A stretch of 15,228 nt of DNA from Ruminococcus sp. UBA3280 (GTDB taxonomy: Bacteria > Bacillota > Clostridia > Oscillospirales > Ruminococcaceae). Position 1 is the first letter of the stretch. Every line of letters starts with the position of its first letter. The translations under genes and the position numbers were made by a program. Shown here piece after piece: positions 1 to 6,349 of this stretch. The notes beneath the pieces were generated by a model, which ran no database searches, had not been told where the DNA came from, and saw only the letters and a list, made by a program, of their open reading frames with translations. The stretch is taken from positions 15,878 through 31,105 of the forward strand of contig DETU01000098.1 in the NCBI GenBank assembly GCA_002362175.1. Reading direction: 5' to 3'.

Positions 1-743
1 TATTCGCTCCTATGGTTCACTGGCCTGAAGTAATGTTCACTTATGACAGCACCGATAAGGTACTTTTCTCCGCCGACGCTTTCGGAAAATTCGGTGCGTT
101 GGACGCTGACGAGGACTGGGCTTGTGAAGCAAGAAGATATTATTTCGGTATAGTCGGAAAATACGGTCAGCAGGTTCAGACAGTACTGAAAAAAGCGTCT
201 TCTCTTGATATTAATATTATATGTGCATTGCACGGTCCTGTACTTACCGAAAATCTCGGTTACTATCTCGGACTTTATTCAACATGGTCATCTTATGGTG
301 TTGAATCGGAGGGGGTAATGATTGCATATAATTCCGTTTACGGCAATACAAAAAAAGCCTGTGAAATTCTTGCCGAAAAGCTGAATGAAAGAAATTGTCC
401 GAAAGTGGTTCTTTGCGACCTTGCCCGTGAGGACATGGCAGAAGCAGTTGAAGATGCTTTCAGATACGGAAAACTTGTCCTTGCTTCCCCTACATACAAT
501 GCAGACGTTTTTCCGTTCATGAAAAAATTTATTCACGAACTCACCGAGCGTAACTATCAAAACCGCACAATCGGAATCATCGAAAATGGTTCTTGGGCTG
601 TCACCGCCGGAAAGGTAATGCGTGAAATGTTGTCCAAGTCAAAAAATATCACATGGCTTGAAAATGCTGTAACAGTCAAGTCAGCTGTAAAGCCTGAAAA
701 CATCGCACAGATTGAGGCAATGGCTGACGAACTTTTAAAATAA
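1..743 (+). CDS. FprA-type flavodiiron protein (A-type flavoprotein), 3' part only
   Basis: The reading frame is open to the left edge, so the gene is truncated by the window; the first in-frame ATG (12) is internal. Flavodiiron proteins reduce O2 to water and/or NO to N2O in the cytoplasm of anaerobes, with electrons from rubredoxin, ferredoxin or F420. The visible part starts late in the metallo-beta-lactamase-like diiron domain. Counting from ATG 12, His3 (HWPE), Asp22 (SADAFG) and His74 (LHGP) fit the last three diiron ligands of the family. A flavodoxin domain begins near residue 101, with an FMN phosphate-loop segment (YNSVYGNT, 107-113) and a later SPTYNADVFPFM segment. No rubredoxin domain follows; the protein ends at EALADELLK-like residues and TAA. 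An FTR-like gene starts 52 bases downstream, then thioredoxin, which suggests an oxidative-stress or redox operon. The family call is secure; the substrate (O2 or NO) cannot be told. Confidence 0.9.
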   Translation, partial: FAPMVHWPEVMFTYDSTDKVLFSADAFGKFGALDADEDWACEARRYYFGIVGKYGQQVQTVLKKASSLDINIICALHGPVLTENLGYYLGLYSTWSSYGVESEGVMIAYNSVYGNTKKACEILAEKLNERNCPKVVLCDLAREDMAEAVEDAFRYGKLVLASPTYNADVFPFMKKFIHELTERNYQNRTIGIIENGSWAVTAGKVMREMLSKSKNITWLENAVTVKSAVKPENIAQIEAMADELLK

Positions 744-795
744 TCTGCATGAAAATTTGATTTGCAGTTATAATAATAAAAAAGGAGGGTTCACT

Positions 796-999
796 ATGAA
801 AATTACTTTGAATCCCGATAAGGAAGTTGTTGCAAGAATCAAAGAGGGTCTGAAACAGAAAGACGGCTATTGTCCGTGTCGAATCCCACGCACACCCGAA
901 AACAAATGTATGTGTAAGGAATTCCGTGACCAGATTGCCGACCCCGATTTTGAGGGTTTCTGTCACTGTATGCTTTACTATAAATCAAAGGAGGAATAA
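796..999 (+). CDS. Small ferredoxin-thioredoxin reductase catalytic-chain-like protein
   Basis: A 67-residue cytoplasmic protein. ATG 796 is chosen because AAGGAGG (782-788) lies at ideal spacing; an upstream in-frame TTG (757) has no such site. It carries three CxC pairs: Cys26-Pro-Cys28, Cys38-Met-Cys40 and Cys56-His-Cys58. The order CPC...CxC...CHC and the CHCMLYYK ending match the ferredoxin-thioredoxin reductase beta (catalytic) chain, where four cysteines hold a 4Fe-4S cluster and the other two form the redox disulfide. In the plant and cyanobacterial enzyme the gaps between pairs are, as I recall them, about 16 and 8 residues; here they are 9 and 15. No alpha (variable) chain is nearby. 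The thioredoxin gene follows after two bases and its ribosome binding site lies inside this gene's end, so the two are translationally close. The likely role is passing ferredoxin electrons to the neighbouring thioredoxin; this is inferred, not shown. Confidence 0.82.
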   Translation: MKITLNPDKEVVARIKEGLKQKDGYCPCRIPRTPENKCMCKEFRDQIADPDFEGFCHCMLYYKSKEE

Positions 1000-1001
1000 A
1001 A

Positions 1002-1310
1002 ATGGAAGTCATTATAACAAAGGAAAATTTTGATGAAGAAGTACGCAACTATAAAGGTACTGTTCTGCTCGATTTCTGGGCAGGCTGGTGTGGTCCGTGC
1101 ATGATGCTTTCACCTGTCATTTCGGAAATTGCTGAAGAACTTGACGGAAAAGTTAAAGTAGGAAAGGTAAACGTTGACGAACAGCCTGAACTTTCCATGG
1201 CTTTCAGAGTAGAAAGTATACCGCTTCTTGTTGTTGTAAAGGACGGCGTTATTCAGAATCAGTCGGTAGGAGTCATTCCGAAAAACAGTATACTTGAAAT
1301 GCTGAAATAA
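1002..1310 (+). CDS. Thioredoxin
   Basis: A 102-residue single-domain thioredoxin, close to the usual 105-109. The active site is Trp29-Cys30-Gly31-Pro32-Cys33, with the buried Asp24 (LLDFWA) and the cis-proline Pro74 (SIP) in place. No signal peptide is present, so it is a cytoplasmic disulfide reductant. The start ATG follows AAAGGAGG (987-994), which sits in the last codons of the FTR-like gene; the two genes are separated by two bases. The neighbours suggest that it is reduced by the FTR-like protein from ferredoxin rather than by an NADPH thioredoxin reductase, since no trxB is seen here. A strong terminator starts directly after the stop codon, so it is the last gene of its operon. The class is certain; the partner is inferred. 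Confidence 0.95.
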   Translation: MEVIITKENFDEEVRNYKGTVLLDFWAGWCGPCMMLSPVISEIAEELDGKVKVGKVNVDEQPELSMAFRVESIPLLVVVKDGVIQNQSVGVIPKNSILEMLK

Positions 1311-1311
1311 A

Positions 1312-1343
1312 AAACAAGTCCCGAATATTTTCGGGACTTGTTT
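1312..1343 (+). terminator. Intrinsic terminator of the redox operon
   Basis: A 14-bp perfect stem (1312-1325 with 1330-1343) with a TATT loop begins just after the thioredoxin stop. The core is CAAGTCCCG / CGGGACTTG. The T-rich tail is TTTGTTT, partly inside the stem. It closes the transcript containing the flavodiiron, FTR-like and thioredoxin genes. Confidence 0.88.
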
Positions 1344-1391
1344 GTTTACCTGCTGTAAAGTTTCACATAATATATAATGAGGTGATTTATT

Positions 1392-1502
1392 ATGCTTAAT
1401 TTTTTACTCGGTTCTATGTTCGGCGGTACTGTGGGCGTTTTTGCAATGTGTCTCTGTACTGTCGCCAAAGAAGCCGACAAAAAAAACGGTATGGACGAAT
1501 AA
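1392..1502 (+). CDS. DUF3789-like membrane microprotein
   Basis: A 36-residue ORF with a good ribosome binding site (GAGGTGA, 1379-1385) seven bases before ATG. It has one hydrophobic segment, about residues 2-25, rich in small residues (LLGSMFGGTVGVFAMCLC), then a short charged tail (KEADKKNGMDE). The length, the glycine-rich helix and the MCLC-then-AKEAD ending match what I recall of DUF3789, a family of tiny uncharacterised Firmicutes proteins often seen in Clostridia. The helix suggests a single-pass membrane protein with the charged C-terminus in the cytoplasm. TATAAT (1373-1378) and CATAAT (1366-1371) lie just upstream, but no convincing -35 box is visible and the leader would be almost absent. 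Its last codons form the left arm of a terminator hairpin. The function is unknown. Confidence 0.65.
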   Translation: MLNFLLGSMFGGTVGVFAMCLCTVAKEADKKNGMDE

Positions 1503-1513
1503 AGCCCATACCG
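1487..1513. terminator. Bidirectional terminator between the microprotein gene and serS
   Basis: Stem CGGTATGG (1487-1494) pairs with CCATACCG (1506-1513) around an 11-base loop. On the plus strand it is followed by a T-rich run (1517-1529). On the minus strand it is followed by eight T's (complement of A's 1479-1486). It can therefore stop both converging transcripts. The left arm and loop contain the last codons and stop of the microprotein gene. Confidence 0.8.
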
Positions 1514-1521
1514 CCGATTTT

Positions 1522-2850
1522 TTACTTTTTAACAGGAACAGCTATAACGTCCTTACGCATATAAGGTCTGAGAGCTTCGGGGATTCTTATACTTCCGTCC
1601 TCGTTAAGATTGTTTTCAAGGAAAGCAATTAACATTCTCGGAGGTGCAACAACCGTATTATTGAGAGTATGTGCAAAATACTTTTTCTTATCGGCTGTCT
1701 TTACTCTTATTCCGAGACGGCGAGCCTGTGCGTCACCGAGATTTGAACAGCTTCCCACTTCAAAATATTTCTTCTGTCTCGGCGACCACGCCTCAACGTC
1801 AATACTCTTTACCTTTAAATCAGCCAAATCACCCGAACAACATTCAAGTGTACGGACAGGTATATCAAGTGTACGGAAAAATTCTACTGTATAGCTGTAG
1901 AGTTTATGAAACCAGTCCATGCTTTCTTCGGGTTTGCAGACAACAATCATTTCCTGCTTTTCAAACTGATGTATTCTGTAAATGCCTCTTTCTTCAAGAC
2001 CATGAGCTCCCACTTCCTTACGGAAACAAGGTGAATAGCTTGTAAGAGTTTTCGGGAGTTCTTCTTCGGGAGTAATTGTATCCATAAACTTGCCTATCAT
2101 TGAATGTTCACTTGTACCGATTAAATATAAATCTTCTCCCTCAATCTTGTACATCATGCCTTCCATTTCCGCAAAACTCATTACACCCGTAACAACACTG
2201 CTTCTAATCATAAACGGAGGAATATAATAGGTGAATCCCTTGTCAATCATGAAATCCCTTGCATAAGAAAGTATACATGACTGGAGCTGTGCAATATCTC
2301 CGCAGAGGTAATAAAAACCGTTACCGCTTGTCTTGTCTCTTGCACTGTCAAGGTCAATGCCGTTTACCTTTTCCATTATGTCAACATGGTACGGTACTTC
2401 AAAATCAGGTACAAAAGGTTCGCCGAATCTCTCGACTTCAACATTTTCACTATCATTTTTTCCAATCGGAACACTTTCGTCAATGATGTTAGGAATGACA
2501 AGCATGATTTTACGTATTTCTTCATTAAGTTCTGTTTCAAGCTTTTCAAGTTCTTCACGCTTTTCATCAATCGCTTTTACTTCTGCTGTAATCCTTGCTA
2601 TATTTTCTTCTGCTTCTGCTTTTACGTTATCGTTTTCGGCATTCTTCAACATACCATTGAATTTGCCAAATTCCTTACTCTTTTTATTTTTTATATTACG
2701 GAGTTCATCACCCTCGCTTTTAGCCTTTCTGCACTGTTCGTCCAGTTCAATAACCTTGTCTACAAGTTCAAGCTTTTCGTCCTGAAACTTCTTTCTGATG
2801 TTTTCTTTTACCAGTTCCGGATTTGTACGGACAAATTTCATATCAAGCAT
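1522..2850 (-). CDS. serS: Serine--tRNA ligase (SerRS)
   Basis: 442 residues, a normal length for the class II enzyme that charges tRNA-Ser (and tRNA-Sec) with serine in the cytoplasm. An N-terminal coiled-coil tRNA-binding arm covers about residues 28-112 and is rich in Glu and Lys. The catalytic core follows: TSE (246-248), motif 2 with FRKEVGAHG and the HQFEKQEM segment (276-301), the SCSNLGDAQARRL segment (367-379) and motif 3 with Arg405 (394-413). TSE instead of the common bacterial TAE, and LNNTVVAPPR in place of LNGSGLAVGR, are atypical and recall eukaryotic or archaeal SerRS. The start MLDMKFVRTNPEL has AAAGGAG about ten bases upstream; a second ATG three codons in is possible. It lies 16 bases after parB and should be the last gene of the parA-parB-serS transcript. 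Confidence 0.95.
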   Translation of the reverse strand: MLDMKFVRTNPELVKENIRKKFQDEKLELVDKVIELDEQCRKAKSEGDELRNIKNKKSKEFGKFNGMLKNAENDNVKAEAEENIARITAEVKAIDEKREELEKLETELNEEIRKIMLVIPNIIDESVPIGKNDSENVEVERFGEPFVPDFEVPYHVDIMEKVNGIDLDSARDKTSGNGFYYLCGDIAQLQSCILSYARDFMIDKGFTYYIPPFMIRSSVVTGVMSFAEMEGMMYKIEGEDLYLIGTSEHSMIGKFMDTITPEEELPKTLTSYSPCFRKEVGAHGLEERGIYRIHQFEKQEMIVVCKPEESMDWFHKLYSYTVEFFRTLDIPVRTLECCSGDLADLKVKSIDVEAWSPRQKKYFEVGSCSNLGDAQARRLGIRVKTADKKKYFAHTLNNTVVAPPRMLIAFLENNLNEDGSIRIPEALRPYMRKDVIAVPVKK

Positions 2851-2866
2851 CTTTTATAATTCTCCT

Positions 2867-3712
2867 TTATTCATCTCTTGCGAGTTTTTCAGCTATTTCT
2901 GCTAAATCATTTTTATCATAAAATTCAAGAATAAGCGTACCCTTGTTTTTACCGTAATCTACTTTTACCCTGCGTCCAAGCTTTTCATTTAGTGAAATTT
3001 CCATTTCAACAAAGTAATTATCAATATGCCTGTCCGCCGATTTATCGGTTACACTTTCTTCGGACTTTTTCACGGCATTTTCAACCTGTCTTACAGTCAT
3101 ACCACCGTTCGAAGCCTTTTCGGCAATACTTGTTAAAAGTTCCCTGTCCTCAAATCCGAGCAGTGCCTTTGCGTGACCTACCGACAAATCACCCTTTTCA
3201 ATCATGTCAAGTACAGACTCGGGAAGTGTAAGTATACGTATTGCATTTGCCACCGACGAACGTGAACGCCCTACCATTTTGGCAACTTTATCCTGTGTCA
3301 TTCCGTATTTTTCAATAAGTTCGTTGTAACCGTTGGCTTCTTCAACGGGATTGAGATTCTCACGTTGCAGATTCTCAATAATTGCAATCTGCATTGTTTC
3401 AGAATCGGAAAGTTCACGGATATTAACGGGAACTTCATCAAGTCCGAGCATTCTCGCTGCACGCCACCTGCGTTCGCCTGCAACAATCTGATAACCGCCT
3501 GAAGAAAGCGGACGTACAAGAATAGGCTGTAACATACCATGTTCACGGATAGAATCGGCAAGGGAAGTTATAGCCTCGTCACTGAATTTCTTTCGGGGCT
3601 GTTCACGGTTAGGCTCAATTTCGGAAGTGCGGAGCGTTTTCTTTACCTGCACTTCACTTGTGTTGTCACTGAAAAGGCTGTCAAGACCTGCCCCCAGACC
3701 ACCAATAGCCAT
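2867..3712 (-). CDS. parB: Chromosome-partitioning protein ParB (Spo0J)
   Basis: 281 residues, a CTP-dependent DNA clamp that loads at parS and spreads, organising the origin region and recruiting condensin. The N-terminal MAIGGLGAGLDSLF matches the conserved ParB start (GLGxGLxxLF) that stimulates ParA ATPase. The CTP-binding motifs are QPR (38-40), GERRWRA (79-85) and ENLQRENLNP (113-122). The parS-binding helix-turn-helix spans about 138-162, with Arg151 and the SVGHAKALL helix (177-185), as in ParB rather than Noc. A C-terminal dimerisation domain ends the protein. AAAGGAG precedes the start. It lies 20 bases after parA, and its last codon overlaps the serS ribosome binding site. Matching parS sites are at 4622, 4668 and 8246. 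Confidence 0.96.
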   Translation of the reverse strand: MAIGGLGAGLDSLFSDNTSEVQVKKTLRTSEIEPNREQPRKKFSDEAITSLADSIREHGMLQPILVRPLSSGGYQIVAGERRWRAARMLGLDEVPVNIRELSDSETMQIAIIENLQRENLNPVEEANGYNELIEKYGMTQDKVAKMVGRSRSSVANAIRILTLPESVLDMIEKGDLSVGHAKALLGFEDRELLTSIAEKASNGGMTVRQVENAVKKSEESVTDKSADRHIDNYFVEMEISLNEKLGRRVKVDYGKNKGTLILEFYDKNDLAEIAEKLARDE

Positions 3713-3732
3713 AGCTTAAACTCCTTTCATGT

Positions 3733-4542
3733 TTATTTTTTGAAAGAAAAAATTCCTCTGCGTTTTTTCTTGGGAAGTTCAAGCGGTTCTCCGAGAAGTT
3801 CATGTCCTAAAAGTTCATAAGCCTCCGCACCCTTTGATGACCTGTCATAATACATAACCGGCTTGCCATGACTTGGTGCTTCGGAAAGACGAACATTTCG
3901 GGGAATTTTAGTCCTGAATACCTTGTTTGGAAAATATTTCTCCACCTCTGTCACAACATCATTTGCAACATTAAGTCTGCCATCAAACATAGTGAAAACA
4001 ATTCCCTCAATATCAAGCGACGCATTATAATTTGCCCTTACGATTTTTATTGTATTTACAAGCTGTGAGAGACCTTCAAGTGCAAAAAATTCTGCAAGCA
4101 TAGGGACAATTATTGTATCACAGGCAACAAGTGCATTGATAGTCACCAGTCCCAAAGCAGGAGGACAGTCAATGAATATGTAGTCATAATCTTCACGGCA
4201 GGTCAGCACCTGCATTTTAAGACGCTTCATTCTGTTTTCATAATTTATAAGTTCGATTTCACAACCTGCGAGTGATTCGGTTGCAGGAACTATGGAAACA
4301 TTGCTGAATTCCGTTTCAACAATAGCGTCCTGAATACGTATTTTACCTGTGAGAATATCATACGTTGAAGCACGGACAGATTTCTTTTTCACTCCAAAAG
4401 CAGTAGTAGTGTTACCCTGCGGGTCAGAATCAATGCAAAGAACATTAAAGCCTCTTGAACCAAGATAAGCAGCAAGATTAACGGCAGTAGTGGATTTTCC
4501 TACTCCGCCTTTCTGATTTGCCACCGCAATTATTTTGCTCAT
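3733..4542 (-). CDS. parA: Chromosome-partitioning ATPase ParA (Soj)
   Basis: 269 residues, a deviant Walker-type ATPase that binds DNA as an ATP dimer, drives origin segregation with ParB, and in Bacillus also modulates DnaA. The deviant Walker A is KGGVGKST (11-18) with the signature Lys11. IDSDPQGN (37-44) and the Walker B IDCPPALG (124-131) follow. The start ATG 4542 is preceded by AAAGGAAG. A longer frame to 4638 reads MFHVEH at its start, which is only the parS palindrome read as protein, and it runs through the promoter, so it is rejected. The N-terminus is short, as in chromosomal Soj, without the helix-turn-helix of plasmid ParA. It is the first gene of parA-parB-serS. Confidence 0.96.
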   Translation of the reverse strand: MSKIIAVANQKGGVGKSTTAVNLAAYLGSRGFNVLCIDSDPQGNTTTAFGVKKKSVRASTYDILTGKIRIQDAIVETEFSNVSIVPATESLAGCEIELINYENRMKRLKMQVLTCREDYDYIFIDCPPALGLVTINALVACDTIIVPMLAEFFALEGLSQLVNTIKIVRANYNASLDIEGIVFTMFDGRLNVANDVVTEVEKYFPNKVFRTKIPRNVRLSEAPSHGKPVMYYDRSSKGAEAYELLGHELLGEPLELPKKKRRGIFSFKK

Positions 4543-4573
4543 AGGATTCTTCCTTTCGTTTTTTATATTTAAT

Positions 4574-4602
4574 ATTATATCACTTTTGAAACGCTTTGTA
4601 AA
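4574..4602 (-). promoter_or_regulatory. Sigma-A-type promoter of parA-parB-serS
   Basis: On the minus strand TTTACA (4597-4602) and TATAAT (4574-4579) are separated by exactly 17 bases. This predicts a transcript start near 4567 and a leader of about 25 bases. A perfect parS palindrome lies about 20 bases upstream of the -35 box, so ParB bound there could plausibly affect this promoter; that is an inference. Confidence 0.8.
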
Positions 4603-4621
4603 TAGATATTGTAAATAATTA

Positions 4622-4637
4622 TGTTCCACGTGGAACA
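4622..4637. promoter_or_regulatory. parS site 1 (perfect palindrome)
   Basis: TGTTCCACGTGGAACA, a perfect 16-bp palindrome and a one-base variant of the Bacillus parS consensus TGTTCCACGTGAAACA. It is a ParB loading site, between noc and the parA promoter. Confidence 0.92.
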
Positions 4638-4647
4638 ATTGAAGAAT

Positions 4648-4682
4648 AAAAAAGTTCCACGCAAAAATGTTTCACGTGGAAC
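4648..4682 (-). terminator. Terminator of noc that uses part of a parS site
   Basis: Read on the minus strand, GTTCCACG (complement of 4675-4682, inside parS site 2) can pair with CGTGGAAC (complement of 4654-4661), with a 13-base loop between, followed at once by six T's (complement of A's 4648-4653). This is a good intrinsic terminator eight bases after the noc stop. It explains the isolated parS half-site at 4654-4661. Confidence 0.68.
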
Positions 4683-4683
4683 A
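4668..4683. promoter_or_regulatory. parS site 2
   Basis: TGTTTCACGTGGAACA is the reverse complement of TGTTCCACGTGAAACA, the Bacillus parS consensus. It lies 30 bases from parS site 1 and just after the noc stop. Confidence 0.93.
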
Positions 4684-4690
4684 ATTTAAA

Positions 4691-5509
4691 TCACTTTGCT
4701 TTCTGAATCGGAATACGCACACGGTATTCTATATAGTCCTCATTCTGAATCTTCTTTGCATCTGCATTAATTCCTGCCGACTGCATTGTTTCAACTGCCT
4801 TGTTTATTGTATTTACGAACATCTTCACATTCTGAAAAACTTTTGACCTCTTTTTATAACTTGCCTTTTCCCTCTGATTTCCCATATACTCCTCAATCAT
4901 ATGCTCTGTACGTTCAACATTGAGATTATTCTTAACTATCTTTTCAAGAATGTCCAGTCTGTCGGCAGGACTGGCAAGTTTAAGCAATGCTCTTGCATGA
5001 CGTTCTGTAAGATTGAATTTTACAATTAATTCCTTTTCTTCAGAAGTAAGACGCAAAAGACGCAGTTTATTTGCAATGGTACTCTGTGCTTTACCGAGCT
5101 TTGCGGCTGCGTCCTCCTGTGTCATTCCGTAATATGTAATGAGTTTCTCAATTGCCGAAGCTTCATCAAAAAAGGACAAATCTTGTCTTTGAATATTTTC
5201 TACCAGTGCAAGAATAGCGGAATTTCTGTCATTGATTTCATGAACAATGCACGGTACAACAGTAAATCCGCACATTTTTGCAGCCCTCAGCCGTCTTTCT
5301 CCTGCTATCAATTCAAAAACATCTCCGCATCTTCTCACTGAAAGAGGCTGTAAAATACCATTTTGTAATATTGATTCTGCCAATGCGGAAATTTCTGAAT
5401 CCTGAAATTCTGTTCTCGGCTGGTTGGGATTGGGAATAATCATGTCAACTTCAATTTCGATTACTTTATTTACGAGTTTTTCTTTAGTAAAATTTAAAAA
5501 TCCTGCCAT
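4691..5509 (-). CDS. noc: Nucleoid occlusion protein Noc (ParB family)
   Basis: 272 residues. Noc is a ParB paralogue that binds NBS sites with CTP, associates with the membrane and keeps FtsZ from assembling over the nucleoid. Placement between rsmG and parA is the Bacillus noc position. GERR (70-73) and ENIQRQDLS (104-112) are the CTP-domain motifs. The helix-turn-helix reads GKAQSTIANKLRLL (139-152), close to Bacillus Noc. Gln142, Lys148 and Arg170 (TERHARALL) match three of the four residues reported to switch ParB to Noc specificity; the fourth position is Arg153 instead of Asn, as I recall that work. The N-terminal MAGFLNFTKEKL is short and could be the amphipathic membrane helix. Start ATG has GAGGAAAAG upstream. 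It has its own terminator; no strong promoter is visible, but GGGAAA-type half-sites lie upstream. Confidence 0.87.
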   Translation of the reverse strand: MAGFLNFTKEKLVNKVIEIEVDMIIPNPNQPRTEFQDSEISALAESILQNGILQPLSVRRCGDVFELIAGERRLRAAKMCGFTVVPCIVHEINDRNSAILALVENIQRQDLSFFDEASAIEKLITYYGMTQEDAAAKLGKAQSTIANKLRLLRLTSEEKELIVKFNLTERHARALLKLASPADRLDILEKIVKNNLNVERTEHMIEEYMGNQREKASYKKRSKVFQNVKMFVNTINKAVETMQSAGINADAKKIQNEDYIEYRVRIPIQKAK

Positions 5510-5590
5510 TTTCTTTTCCTCACATAATTACTCGGGAATATTTTCCCTGTAAATCAATTCTATCACTTATGGGAAATAATTACTACACAA

Positions 5591-5625
5591 AAAAACCGCT
5601 GATTTTCTATGAATCAACGGTTTTT
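5591..5625 (-). terminator. Terminator after rsmG
   Basis: On the minus strand ACCGTTGATT pairs with AATCAGCGGT (one G-T pair) around a seven-base loop, followed by seven T's. On the plus strand the arms are 5595-5604 and 5612-5621, with flanking A and T runs extending the stem. It closes the mnmE-mnmG-rsmG transcript 19 bases after the rsmG stop. Confidence 0.85.
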
Positions 5626-5644
5626 ACGACACAATATCTTAAAT

Positions 5645-6349
5645 TTATAAAGTTTTTTTCTTAATTTGACTGCTGTTTCTTGGGTATTTTGTCGGTGTGT
5701 GCGATATTTTTTTTACAATTACCACTTTCCGCCCTTCTCCTGCAACATCATATTCAGACTGTCTCTCAATTTTTCCGCCGAGAAGCTGAACGGCATTATT
5801 TCCTGCGGAAATATCTTCATTAGGACCTTTCATGGCTGTGAAAATACCGTCCACCTTTACAAACGGTAGGCACATTTCACTTAAAACTGACATATTCGCC
5901 ACTGCTCTTGCACATGATACATCAAATTTTTCCCTGTATTCAGGCATTTTTCCTGCTGTTTCAGCACGTTCGTGAATAAATTCCGCACTGATTCCAAGCT
6001 TTTCACAAAGAATCTGCAAAAAAATTATTCGCTTATTAAGACTGTCAAGAAGCGTTATATTAATATCGGGACGGAAAAGTTTCAGTGGTACAGACGGAAA
6101 TCCCGCACCCGTTCCAACGTCAATAAGACAGACATTTTCAGGAATATCCGCATACTTTGCGAGAAGAATACTGTCAATAAAATGCTTGTAAAGAATTTCT
6201 TCGGGGTCTGTTATCGCCGTAAGATTTACATTTTTATTGTACTCCACAAGAAACTCCGCATAAATATCAAGCTTTTGATAGAGAGTTTTCGACAATTCAA
6301 TGTCGAAATGTTGAAAAGCTGACGCACAGAAATCATATTCAGGAAGCAT
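5645..6349 (-). CDS. rsmG: 16S rRNA (guanine-N7) methyltransferase RsmG (GidB)
   Basis: 234 residues, close to the usual 205-240. It methylates N7 of a 16S rRNA guanine (G527 in E. coli, in the 530 loop) with S-adenosylmethionine. NLTAI (42-46) and HFIDS (56-60) are conserved GidB segments, and LIDVGTGAGFPSVP (75-88) is the SAM-binding motif I. The tail (about 215-234) is basic and lysine-rich. The start ATG overlaps the end of mnmG by 11 bases and has GGAGG within the mnmG coding region, so the two are probably translationally coupled. It is the last gene before the terminator at 5591-5625. In other bacteria loss of this gene gives low-level streptomycin resistance. Confidence 0.95.
   Translation of the reverse strand: MLPEYDFCASAFQHFDIELSKTLYQKLDIYAEFLVEYNKNVNLTAITDPEEILYKHFIDSILLAKYADIPENVCLIDVGTGAGFPSVPLKLFRPDINITLLDSLNKRIIFLQILCEKLGISAEFIHERAETAGKMPEYREKFDVSCARAVANMSVLSEMCLPFVKVDGIFTAMKGPNEDISAGNNAVQLLGGKIERQSEYDVAGEGRKVVIVKKISHTPTKYPRNSSQIKKKTL

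Noticed and set aside
2259..2859. Rightward ORFs of 75-157 residues opposite serS
   Set aside because: They are antisense shadows of the serS coiled-coil and core, low in complexity, with no ribosome binding sites.
4543..4638. N-terminal extension of ParA beginning MFHVEH
   Set aside because: MFHVEH is the parS palindrome read as protein. The extension crosses the promoter, and a good ribosome binding site precedes ATG 4542.
4654..4661. Third parS site between noc and parA
   Set aside because: Only one half of the palindrome is present, and it is better explained as the second arm of the noc terminator.
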